Shown piece after piece: positions 1 through 5,753 of a stretch of DNA of 7,850 nt. Numbering within the stretch: position 1 is the stretch's first letter; every line of letters starts with the position of its first letter. The stretch spans positions 1-7,850 of the forward strand of contig JBFLVN010000177.1 in assembly GCA_040758475.1 (NCBI GenBank), in the 5' to 3' direction. Origin of the DNA: JBFLVN01 sp040758475 (GTDB lineage Bacteria > JAGRBM01). Under the pieces are notes generated by a model that saw only the letters and a program-made list of their open reading frames with translations, was not told the DNA's origin and ran no database searches. A program made the translations under genes and the position numbers.

Positions 1-1052
1 AGGCTCGCCTGTCCCCCTCCACGCCAGGAGAAGCATTCGGCCAGTTCCTCGGCCGTAAGCCGCGTCCGCTCGCCAAGGAGGTTTCCCCACGGTACGGCGC
101 CCATCTGCACGAGGGTAAGGCCCGTCTCGTCGTTTCCGGCGCGGACGCCAAGGGCCCCGCGCTCTCCGGCGATAAGGCCGGGAATCTGCCCCAGCCGTTC
201 GGAGAAGGGGCGGGCGGGGTGGAGAGAGACGGCGCTCACGGGAAGACCCCGGGCGAACTCGATCATTTTGAGCTGACCGTTTCCTTCGAGGCGCGCGCGG
301 CCGTTGAATTTTTCCTTCCGGATGTGAAGCAGAAGCTGGTCGAATCCCTTGAGGGACTGGCCCGGGCCCCAGGCCAGGGACTTTCCGGACGGATCGGGGG
401 AGGCCGCTACGGGCGCAGCCGGTTTTTCCGGAGCGGGTTTTGCCGGGGCCGTCAAGGGAGTCCCTCCTGGCGCTTTGGGTGGAACGGGTGCGGATGCCGC
501 AGGCGCGGGCGGGCGCGGTACGGGTGCGCTTGCCACCGGGGGCGCGGGCCTTGGAGGCATGGCCGGTGATGGTGGGCGGACCGCTGGGATGGGAACCGGC
601 CCAGGCGAGGGGGCCGGAGCGGGGGCGCCTGTCTCTTGGTGCTGCGCGACGGCGGAAGCGCCCGGTGAGCCTTTGGCGAGGTACGCCTGCGTCACCTGCC
701 GGAACAATCCGAAATTAAAAGGCATCTTGAAATAGGGGCCAAGCGCAAGCTCCGCGCAGAGGCGGTCCACGGCCGCCGGGTCCTTCACGGGCGGGCTGAT
801 GATCTCGATCCGGAGCGATTGCCCTTCCGGGATTTTCCGGACGCGGCGTGCGAGTTCGGCCCCTGATACCTGCGGCAGGACGAGATCGGCGACGAGAAGG
901 GCATAGCCGCCGTTTCGGGAGATCGCCTCCAGGGCTTGAGCCCCATCGCGGGCGTACTCAGGCGAGAGGCCCAGGGCCTCGATTTCCTGCCCGATGCGTT
1001 GCGCCAGGCGCAGGTTGGGTTCGGCGATGAGTGCTTTTCCAGCGCGTTGCAC
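1..1052 (-). CDS. Response-regulator receiver protein with Pro/Ala linker and DUF4388-like domain (partial, 3' end outside window)
   Basis: About 350 residues are visible and the reading frame is open to the window edge, so the C-terminus is missing. Residues 6-125 read as a CheY-like receiver. They include an acidic-pocket Glu (E11), the phospho-acceptor D56 in the motif DLVLP followed by G64, the switch Ser (S86) and the conserved Lys (K109, in FKMPF). Phosphorylation therefore looks possible. Residues about 128-225 form a low-complexity Pro/Ala linker. Residues about 232-345 resemble DUF4388 (PATAN-like): a hydrophobic helix, NGRARL, an IEFARGLPVSAV stretch, and an LTAEELAECFSWRGG segment. 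Known proteins of this layout are cytoplasmic signalling proteins, but their outputs are mostly undefined. No DNA-binding domain is seen in the visible part. The start is taken as GTG at 1052, just before the first receiver strand. There is no clear ribosome binding site, and an in-frame TTG at 1073 is an alternative. The gene is divergent from mtgA. Domain calls are from motif reading, not a profile search. Confidence 0.75.
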   Translation of the reverse strand, partial: MQRAGKALIAEPNLRLAQRIGQEIEALGLSPEYARDGAQALEAISRNGGYALLVADLVLPQVSGAELARRVRKIPEGQSLRIEIISPPVKDPAAVDRLCAELALGPYFKMPFNFGLFRQVTQAYLAKGSPGASAVAQHQETGAPAPAPSPGPVPIPAVRPPSPAMPPRPAPPVASAPVPRPPAPAASAPVPPKAPGGTPLTAPAKPAPEKPAAPVAASPDPSGKSLAWGPGQSLKGFDQLLLHIRKEKFNGRARLEGNGQLKMIEFARGLPVSAVSLHPARPFSERLGQIPGLIAGERGALGVRAGNDETGLTLVQMGAVPWGNLLGERTRLTAEELAECFSWRGGGQAS

Positions 1053-1101
1053 GGGGAAAAGAGTGTATCTCAACGGTAAAAAGTACGGCAATGCTAGCGC
1101 C

Positions 1102-1123
1102 GCCCGCCCGGACGGGGGCGGGC
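1102..1123 (+). promoter_or_regulatory. GC-only hairpin in the mtgA leader, abutting its ribosome binding site
   Basis: A perfect 8-base inverted repeat, GCCCGCCC (1102-1109) and GGGCGGGC (1116-1123), encloses a 6-base loop. It lies in the 80-base divergent gap between the receiver gene (start 1052) and mtgA (start 1133). The likely Shine-Dalgarno AGGGG (1124-1128) follows the stem directly and is four bases from the ATG. In mRNA this stem would be very stable and could hinder ribosome loading. It is followed by TTTT after the AGGGG, too short and distant a T-run for a convincing intrinsic terminator. The structure is seen in the sequence; the regulatory role is inferred. Confidence 0.45.
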
Positions 1124-1132
1124 AGGGGTTTT

Positions 1133-1930
1133 ATGGAAGAGGAAAGCCGCCCGGCCCGCAGGAAGGCGCCGCGCTACCGGCGCGTGGCGGCGTGGGCGCT
1201 CGCCTTCTGCCTGGGCTGGACGCTCTACCTGACGGGCCTCTTCTGGGTGGACGTCTACGCGCTCCGGAAAGGTTCGTTTTCGATCAAACGGCTTTCTGCC
1301 GACCGGAAGAAGGAACTCCAAATCCCCGTGGGGCCCAAGACCAAGAACTGGGTTCCTCTTTCAAAAGTATCCCGATATGCCAAAGAGGCCGTACTGGCGG
1401 CGGAAGACGACGCCTTTTACGAACATTCCGGCTTCCACTGGACCGCCTTGCGGAAAGCGCTCTGGGAAAACATCAAGCGCGGAAAAGTGATCCGCGGCGG
1501 TTCCACGATTACGCAGCAACTCTCAAAGAACCTGTTCTTTTCGCTCGAGCGTTCGTACGCCCGCAAAGGGAGCGAGGCCTATCTCGCCTTGTGGCTGGAA
1601 CTGGTCTTCACCAAAGACGAACTTTTCGAGCTCTACCTAAATGCCGTCGAGTTCGGGCCGGATCTCTACGGCATCGGACCGGCCGCCAAGTACTATTTCG
1701 GCCGGAAAGCCTCGGCCCTTTCGATCGAACAGAGCGCCTTCCTGGCGACCCTTCTCCCGGCGCCCAAGCGCTACCACCGCTTTGCCGTGCAAGGCCTCGA
1801 CAAGGGGGCCCGGCGGCGTTACCAGCGGGTCCTCGAAGGGATGCGCCAGCGCAAGGCCATTTCCTGGGATGAGTATGGCCGCGCCATAGACGCGCCGGTC
1901 GGATTTAGGCCAGGGATTGGGAAGAAGTAA
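1133..1930 (+). CDS. mtgA: Monofunctional biosynthetic peptidoglycan glycosyltransferase (GT51)
   Basis: This 265-residue protein polymerises lipid II into glycan strands at the periplasmic face of the inner membrane. It has no transpeptidase domain, and its length suits the MtgA family (about 230-270). A basic N-terminus (residues 6-17) is followed by one membrane segment (about 18-38). All GT51 signatures are present: EDDAFYEHSG (91-100) with catalytic E91, GGSTITQQ (122-129), RKGSE (144-148) with the second catalytic Glu E148, an ELYLN segment (166-170), and the AAKYYFG segment (184-190). ATG 1133 is chosen because an AGGGG sits just upstream and the basic/TM start follows at once. In-frame ATGs at 1031 and 1091 would add residues unlike the family and lack a ribosome binding site. 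The gene is divergent from the receiver/DUF4388 gene and convergent with comF, so it appears to be transcribed alone. The family call is firm; the symbol rests on the single-domain architecture. Confidence 0.93.
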   Translation: MEEESRPARRKAPRYRRVAAWALAFCLGWTLYLTGLFWVDVYALRKGSFSIKRLSADRKKELQIPVGPKTKNWVPLSKVSRYAKEAVLAAEDDAFYEHSGFHWTALRKALWENIKRGKVIRGGSTITQQLSKNLFFSLERSYARKGSEAYLALWLELVFTKDELFELYLNAVEFGPDLYGIGPAAKYYFGRKASALSIEQSAFLATLLPAPKRYHRFAVQGLDKGARRRYQRVLEGMRQRKAISWDEYGRAIDAPVGFRPGIGKK

Positions 1931-1938
1931 AAGTTACT
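1926..1938. repeat. Small inverted repeat joining the convergent mtgA and comF stop codons
   Basis: AGTAA (1926-1930) and TTACT (1934-1938) form a 5-base inverted repeat with a 3-base spacer. Each arm contains the TAA stop of one of the two convergent genes. The stem is short and AT-rich and has no T-run, so it is not a credible intrinsic terminator. It may be coincidence. Confidence 0.3.
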
Positions 1939-2704
1939 CTGGTACCGCCCGCGCTATGCATAGCACATCCACGCGGCGGGCCTTCCCTTCTTGAAGCAAA
2001 ACCCGGGCGCATTCGCCCACCGTCGCTCCGGTGGTGAGCACGTCGTCGATCAAGAGGACGTGTTTCTCCTCGGCGGCGTTGGTTCCGTTCATCTCGAAAG
2101 CCCCCCGCACATTCCGTGCCCGGTCCGGACGGGCCAGACCCGTTTGGGATTCGGTTTTTCGGGTCCGCCGCAGGAGATCGAGTTGGACGGGGACGCCCAC
2201 GCGCCGCCCGAGTTTGCGCGCCAGCAGGGCCGATTGGTCGAAGTGCCGTTCCCGCAAGCGGCTTGGATGGAGAGGGACCGGGCACAGGAGGGACGGGACG
2301 GGCCCCTCATGGTACATCTCCGCGTACGTACGCTCCAGCAAGAACACGAGGGCACCCGTCAGATCGGTACGCTTTGAAAACTTGAGCGAGAGGATCGCTT
2401 CGCGGACGGGGGATTCATAGCGAAGAGCCGTCCGGGCCAGTTCGTAGGGTGGCGGATGGCGGATGCATTCCCCGCAAAGATGGGAATTTCCTTGAGCCGT
2501 TTCTTCCAGTTTTCCGAAGGGAATGCCGCAACGGGAGCAGAATGGTGGCGTGATCCAGGAAAGTTTTTTATCACAATCGGCGCAGAACCCTTGGGGAACG
2601 CGGGAGGAGGGGAGTATCTCTTCGCAAAAAGCGCACTGGGGCGGAAAGAGGATGTCCCGGGCGCGGGCCAGCCAGCGGCGCCACGGGGGCTGGTCCACCG
2701 TCAT
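1934..2704 (-). CDS. comF: ComF-family amidophosphoribosyltransferase-like protein with double zinc ribbon
   Basis: The protein has 256 residues, a little longer than typical ComF (about 220-245). The N-terminal part has two Cys4 zinc-ribbon clusters: C24/C27 with C41/C44, and C56/C59 with C77/C80. Residues about 95-250 are a type I phosphoribosyltransferase fold. They carry the CPVPLHPSRLRERHFDQS segment (141-158), the R-T-x-x-Q-x-x-L then R-x-x-N-V-x-x-AF region (about 182-203), and the PRPP-binding loop LLIDDVLTTGAT (217-228). ComF is needed for transformation in Bacillus and Haemophilus, but the family is widespread in species not known to be competent, and its substrate is not settled. 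The gene starts 7 bases after the gpmI stop with only a weak ribosome binding site, which suggests translational coupling and a gpmI-comF transcript. No other competence genes are visible here, so a role in DNA uptake is only inferred. Confidence 0.9.
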   Translation of the reverse strand: MTVDQPPWRRWLARARDILFPPQCAFCEEILPSSRVPQGFCADCDKKLSWITPPFCSRCGIPFGKLEETAQGNSHLCGECIRHPPPYELARTALRYESPVREAILSLKFSKRTDLTGALVFLLERTYAEMYHEGPVPSLLCPVPLHPSRLRERHFDQSALLARKLGRRVGVPVQLDLLRRTRKTESQTGLARPDRARNVRGAFEMNGTNAAEEKHVLLIDDVLTTGATVGECARVLLQEGKARRVDVLCIARAVPE

Positions 2705-2711
2705 GCCCGGA

Positions 2712-4262
2712 TCAATCCGCCAGGAGGCTCCGGCCCGTCATCTCCTTGGGAGGAGGAAGGTCCAGGACGTTTAGGACCGTGGGGGCGATGTCGCAGAGGC
2801 GGCCGTCCTTGAGCTTTTTCCCCTTGAGCCGGTCGGAGACGAGAAGAAGCGGAACGGGATTGGTCGTGTGCTGGGTGTGGGGGCGCCCTTGCTCGTCCAC
2901 CATCTGCTCGCAGTTTCCGTGGTCAGCCGTGATGAGGATTTCATAACCGTCCCGGCGGGCGGCTTCGACGACTTTCCCTACGCACTCGTCGATGGTGGCG
3001 ACGGCTTTCTTGCACGCTTCGAAATCGCCCGTGTGCCCTACCTGGTCGCCATTCGCGTAGTTGAGGACGATCAGGGCGTATTTCTTCTGGTCCATGGCGT
3101 CGATCAAACGCCGGGTGACTTCCTGGGCGCTCATTTCGGGCTTTTTGTCGTAGGTCGGCACGTCCCGCGGAGAAGGGACCAGGATGCGGTCTTCTCCGGC
3201 GAAAAGCTGCTCCTGGCCGCCGTTAAAAAAGAACGTGACGTGGGCGTATTTTTCCGTTTCTGCGATCCGGAGCTGGGCAAGCCCCTCGTCCGAGACGATC
3301 TGCCCCAGGGTGTGTTCGGGCGTCGTGCTCCGGAAGGCGACGGGGAGTTCGAAACGCTCGTCGTATTCGGTAAAGCAGAGATAGCCCGTTAGTTTTGGAC
3401 CCCGTTCGCGGGGGAATTCCTTGAACCCCCCTTCGACCAGGGCGCGGGTGATCTCCCGGGCGCGGTCGGCGCGGAAGTTGTAGAAGATTACGCCGTCCCG
3501 GTCTCCGATAAACCCGACGGCGTTTTTCTTTTCGTTGCAGATGATCGTGGGGGCGACGAATTCGTCCGTTTCCCCCCGGGCGTAAGCCGCCTCGACGGCT
3601 TCTCTCGCACTCATCGCCACGTGGTCGGCTTTGCCGACGACCATCGTGTCGTAAGCTTTCTGTACCCGGTCCCAGCGCTTGTCCCGGTCCATGGCCCAGA
3701 AACGGCCCATGACGGTGGCGATTTTTCCGACTTTCTGTCCGTCTAAAAACTTCTCGAAATCATCGATGTAAGTGAGCGCGCTCTTGGGCGGGGTATCGCG
3801 GCCGTCCAGGAAGGCGTGGACGCAGACGCGGGAGAGCCCTTCGTCTTTCGCCATCTGGATTAGCGCCTTGGCGTGATCGATGTGGCTGTGAACGCCGCCG
3901 TCGGAGAAAAGGCCAAGGAGGTGGAGCGTTCCCCGGGCGTCCTTCACCCGGCGCAGGAGACTCTGGATTTCCCGGTTCGTAAAGAACGTGCCGTCGTCGA
4001 TTTCCTTGTTGATGAGGGAGAGGTCCTGGTAGATGATCCGGCCCGCCCCGATGTTGAGATGCCCCACTTCGGAATTTCCCATCTGCCCCTTGGGAAGGCC
4101 CACGTCCTGCCCCGAAGTGCCGATGTGGGCGTGGGGGTATTCGGCATAGAGGCGGTCGAAGGTGGGCGTGGGGGTATGGGTGATGGCGTTGCTCGGATCC
4201 TTGGGCGAGCCTTCGCCCCATCCGTCCAGGATCATGAGCAGAACGCGGCGGTCCGTCGGCAT
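2712..4262 (-). CDS. gpmI: 2,3-bisphosphoglycerate-independent phosphoglycerate mutase
   Basis: This cytoplasmic enzyme interconverts 3- and 2-phosphoglycerate in glycolysis and gluconeogenesis through a phosphoserine intermediate, using two divalent metal ions (usually Mn2+). The 516 residues match the usual iPGM length (about 505-520), so the gene is intact. D13 (LMILDGWG) is the first metal ligand, and S64 in GNSEVGH is the phosphorylated serine. The transferase-domain substrate residues appear in HAFLDGRDTPP (149-159) and NFRADRAR (262-269). The remaining metal-site residues are D406 and H410 (NGDQVGH), D447/H448 (TADHGN) and H465. K338 also matches a conserved active-site Lys. ATG 4262 has an AAGGAA ribosome binding site five bases upstream (4273-4268). 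A candidate promoter precedes it, so it may head its own transcript with comF following 7 bases later. The identification is secure. Confidence 0.98.
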   Translation of the reverse strand: MPTDRRVLLMILDGWGEGSPKDPSNAITHTPTPTFDRLYAEYPHAHIGTSGQDVGLPKGQMGNSEVGHLNIGAGRIIYQDLSLINKEIDDGTFFTNREIQSLLRRVKDARGTLHLLGLFSDGGVHSHIDHAKALIQMAKDEGLSRVCVHAFLDGRDTPPKSALTYIDDFEKFLDGQKVGKIATVMGRFWAMDRDKRWDRVQKAYDTMVVGKADHVAMSAREAVEAAYARGETDEFVAPTIICNEKKNAVGFIGDRDGVIFYNFRADRAREITRALVEGGFKEFPRERGPKLTGYLCFTEYDERFELPVAFRSTTPEHTLGQIVSDEGLAQLRIAETEKYAHVTFFFNGGQEQLFAGEDRILVPSPRDVPTYDKKPEMSAQEVTRRLIDAMDQKKYALIVLNYANGDQVGHTGDFEACKKAVATIDECVGKVVEAARRDGYEILITADHGNCEQMVDEQGRPHTQHTTNPVPLLLVSDRLKGKKLKDGRLCDIAPTVLNVLDLPPPKEMTGRSLLAD

Positions 4263-4283
4263 GAGAGTTCCTTCCCGGGGCCC

Positions 4284-4312
4284 ATTGAAACCAGGGGGAG
4301 GGCGGGGGTCAA
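4284..4312 (-). promoter_or_regulatory. Candidate sigma-70-type promoter for gpmI-comF
   Basis: On the minus strand, TTGACC (4312-4307, 5 of 6 to consensus) is followed by a 17-base spacer and TTCAAT (4289-4284, 4 of 6). Transcription would begin near 4277, giving a leader of about 15 bases that contains the AAGGAA ribosome binding site of gpmI. The spacer is almost all C on the coding strand (three G-runs on the opposite strand), which is unusual. It sits in the 81-base gap between the dksA-like gene and gpmI, the widest gap of the minus-strand run. No terminator is visible after the dksA-like gene, so read-through is also likely. Confidence 0.45.
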
Positions 4313-4343
4313 GCGGTCATAAAGGGCTAAGAGGCGATTTCTT

Positions 4344-4736
4344 TCAGATTTCTTCGGCTTCCGGCGGGCGCTGCTGGGCGTATTCCCGTTCGTAGTCCTG
4401 CTGGCAGTTGACGCAGCGGGTGGCCGTGGGCTCGGCGTCGAGGCGCCCTTTGGGGATCATCTCCCCGCAGTCGTCGCATTCGCCGTAATCCCCCCGGGAA
4501 ATCCGCGCCAGGGCGTCGTCGATGCGGGCGACCACGCGGCGTTCTACGTCGCCCAATTGGCTGAGAATTTCCTGCTCCCGGATGCTGGCGGCCTCGTCGG
4601 TGACGTCCGGATGGGTAGTCGCTTCGAGCGAGCGGCGTTCCGTATCGGCGGCGTCTACTTCCCGAAGGATCGATTCCCGCCGTGCAAGAAGCTTCTTGCG
4701 GATTTTATCCAGGAATTGCTGATCGGCTGGCGGCAT
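4344..4736 (-). CDS. DksA/TraR-family RNA polymerase-binding zinc finger protein
   Basis: The protein has 130 residues. DksA-type proteins bind in the secondary channel of RNA polymerase and, with ppGpp, change promoter choice in the stringent response. Residues about 5-35 and 50-80 are heptad-rich and would form the coiled coil. Its tip carries D44-x-x-D47-x-A49, equivalent to the D71/D74/A76 tip motif required by E. coli DksA, so regulatory activity is plausible. The zinc finger has C87/C90 and C108/C111 with the same spacing as E. coli DksA, inside the pattern CDDCG...IP.GRL.A.P.A..C..CQ. It is shorter than E. coli DksA (151 residues) mainly at the N-terminus. ATG 4736 is preceded seven bases away by a strong GAGGAG (4749-4744). 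The same frame runs upstream to 4976, but that part overlaps rlmH and looks noncoding. The gap to the rlmH stop is 32 bases, which suggests an rsfS-rlmH-dksA operon. Whether to call it dksA or a DksA-like paralogue cannot be decided here. Confidence 0.92.
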   Translation of the reverse strand: MPPADQQFLDKIRKKLLARRESILREVDAADTERRSLEATTHPDVTDEAASIREQEILSQLGDVERRVVARIDDALARISRGDYGECDDCGEMIPKGRLDAEPTATRCVNCQQDYEREYAQQRPPEAEEI

Positions 4737-4743
4737 GATTTCA

Positions 4744-4749
4744 CTCCTC
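4744..4749 (-). promoter_or_regulatory. Strong ribosome binding site fixing the dksA-like start
   Basis: GAGGAG reads on the minus strand at 4749-4744, seven bases before ATG 4736. It is the best Shine-Dalgarno in the window and rules out the longer upstream reading of this frame. Confidence 0.75.
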
Positions 4750-4768
4750 GTTTCAACGGGCGCCGTTT

Positions 4769-5248
4769 TCAGTAATGGTACGTCTCGCCGCGGAGGATTG
4801 TCCAGGACCGGTAGAGCTGTTCCAGAAGGACAACCCGCGCCAATTGGTGCGGCAGGGTGAGGGGCCCCAAAGAGAGCTTTTCCCGCGAAACCTCCAGGAT
4901 TTTTGACCCGAGTCCAAAGGGCCCCCCGATGGCGAAGGCCAAGGGGCGTCCGGCCTCGAGTTTTTGCGAGAGCCAATGGGCCATTTGCTCCGAGGAGCGG
5001 CTTTTTCCTGTGACGTCCAGGGCTACGAGATGGGCGCCGGAGGGAACTCGCTCGAGCAGCTTTTCTCCCTCCGCCTCCAGAATTTTTTTCTTTTCTTCCT
5101 GGCGCGCACTCCGGGCAGGGAGCTTTTCGTCTTTCGTCTCGATCACTTCGATGGGGGAATAGCGCCCGAGCAGCTTTACGTAATGGGCTTCGATTTCCCG
5201 GTAAGGGGCATCCTTCAAGCGGCCCACGGCAAGGACGAGGGTTTTCAT
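4769..5248 (-). CDS. rlmH: 23S rRNA (pseudouridine(1915)-N(3))-methyltransferase
   Basis: RlmH is a small SPOUT methyltransferase that uses S-adenosylmethionine to methylate pseudouridine 1915 in helix 69 of 23S rRNA, acting on assembled 70S ribosomes as a homodimer. The 159 residues match the family (about 155-160). The SAM-binding trefoil-knot elements are visible: FAIGGPFGL (105-113), SLGPLTLPHQLAR (126-138) and EQLYRSW (143-149). The C-terminus ends YHY; E. coli RlmH ends YHRE, so the family's usual basic or similar residue after YH is a Tyr here and the chain stops at once. The N-terminus MKTLVLAVGRLKD is typical, which supports ATG 5248, although no clear ribosome binding site precedes it. 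The gap from rsfS is 30 bases; the rsfS-rlmH pair is conserved in many bacteria, which supports both calls. Confidence 0.97.
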   Translation of the reverse strand: MKTLVLAVGRLKDAPYREIEAHYVKLLGRYSPIEVIETKDEKLPARSARQEEKKKILEAEGEKLLERVPSGAHLVALDVTGKSRSSEQMAHWLSQKLEAGRPLAFAIGGPFGLGSKILEVSREKLSLGPLTLPHQLARVVLLEQLYRSWTILRGETYHY

Positions 5249-5278
5249 GAAACGAAAAGGGCGATCGGAGGTGGAATC

Positions 5279-5683
5279 TTACCGGGCTTTCGCGGCCGGC
5301 CGGACGGCGGGTTCGTCCGTAATCTCTTCCCGGGGGGCGTCGTGCCAGAGATTTTCGAGGTTGTAGTAGGCCCGGGTCGCCTCGTCGAAGACGTGGACGA
5401 CGAGATCGCCGGTGTCGATGAGAATCCAGTTCCCCGGCAACTGGCCTTCCATGTTGACGAATTTCTCGCCCCGGTCTTCGAGGGCCTTCACGACGGCGTC
5501 CGCGATGGCCTGATTCTGGCGCGGATGGGTGCCCGAGCAGACCAGAAATGTATCGGCATAGCCCGCCACCTTGCGCACGTCGAGAGCGACCACTCTTTCG
5601 GCTTTCTTGGAAAGAGCAGCGTAGGCGCAGGCGCGAATTTTTTCCTGGAGAGCTTTGCGGGAAGTCGTGCGGGTTCGTCCCAT
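5279..5683 (-). CDS. rsfS: Ribosomal silencing factor RsfS (Iojap/RsfA family)
   Basis: RsfS binds ribosomal protein uL14 (L14) on the 50S subunit and blocks joining with 30S, lowering translation when nutrients are scarce. From ATG 5683 the protein has 134 residues. The domain covers about 11-117: KIRACAYAAL, VVALDVRKVAGYADTFLVCSG (31-51), the EGQLPGNWILIDTGD segment (79-93), and VVHVFDEATRAYYNLENLWHDA (95-116). These match the family pattern of ADxFv..S, eG...gWvliD, vvHvF and Y.LE.LW.dA. A charged tail of about 18 residues follows, somewhat longer than usual. An in-frame GTG at 5749 would add 22 residues and overlap the upstream gene by 14 bases. It is rejected because the added residues fall in a hairpin-containing spacer and are unlike the family. 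Neither start has a good ribosome binding site, so the start is less sure than the function. In many genomes nadD lies just upstream; here a DUF255 gene does. Confidence 0.94.
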   Translation of the reverse strand: MGRTRTTSRKALQEKIRACAYAALSKKAERVVALDVRKVAGYADTFLVCSGTHPRQNQAIADAVVKALEDRGEKFVNMEGQLPGNWILIDTGDLVVHVFDEATRAYYNLENLWHDAPREEITDEPAVRPAAKAR

Positions 5684-5699
5684 GCAGTTATCGGCAAGA

Positions 5700-5720
5700 T
5701 TACCGCGTGGTGGGCGGTAA
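5700..5720 (-). promoter_or_regulatory. Hairpin in the rsfS leader
   Basis: A perfect 7-base inverted repeat, TTACCGC (5700-5706) and GCGGTAA (5714-5720), has a 7-base loop. It lies 16 bases before the rsfS ATG and after the stop of the DUF255 gene. No T-run follows on either strand, so it is not a standard terminator. It could be an RNA processing or stability element, or chance. Confidence 0.35.
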
Positions 5721-5728
5721 AGCAACTT

Positions 5729-5753
5729 ACGGGTGTTACGGTGTCCCACCCGT
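5729..5753 (-). promoter_or_regulatory. Hairpin spanning the stop codon of the DUF255 gene
   Basis: A perfect 7-base inverted repeat, ACGGGTG (5729-5735) and CACCCGT (5747-5753), has an 11-base loop that contains the TAA stop (5738-5736). Eight bases separate it from the second hairpin. No T-run follows. Its role is unknown; it might protect the upstream message or separate translation of the two genes. Confidence 0.3.

Noticed and set aside
375..670. Apparent repetitive DNA
   Set aside because: The pattern comes from a Pro/Ala-rich protein linker with related but non-identical codons (SAPVP occurs twice). It is not a tandem DNA repeat or CRISPR array.
219..735. Plus-strand open frames opposite the receiver/DUF4388 gene
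   Set aside because: They are Gly/Ala/Arg-rich mirrors of the Pro/Ala linker codons on the minus strand.
1062..1091. Possible minus-strand promoter TTGCCG (1091-1086) and TACACT (1067-1062) for the receiver gene
   Set aside because: Each hexamer is only 4 of 6 with an 18-base spacer, and the start site would fall almost on the GTG at 1052. Too weak to annotate unless the message is leaderless.
994..1872. Plus-strand open frame of 292 codons overlapping mtgA in another frame
   Set aside because: The overlapping frame carries all GT51 motifs, whereas this one is Arg/Pro/Gly-rich and has no recognisable domain.
4737..4976. Extended N-terminus of the dksA-like protein (in-frame to 4976)
   Set aside because: It overlaps rlmH by about 200 bases, is unlike DksA proteins, and a strong GAGGAG marks ATG 4736 as the start.
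5707..5726. Possible rsfS promoter (TTGCTT with TAATCT, 17-base spacer)
   Set aside because: Both hexamers match consensus at about 3 of 6 and they overlap a hairpin. Not distinguishable from chance.
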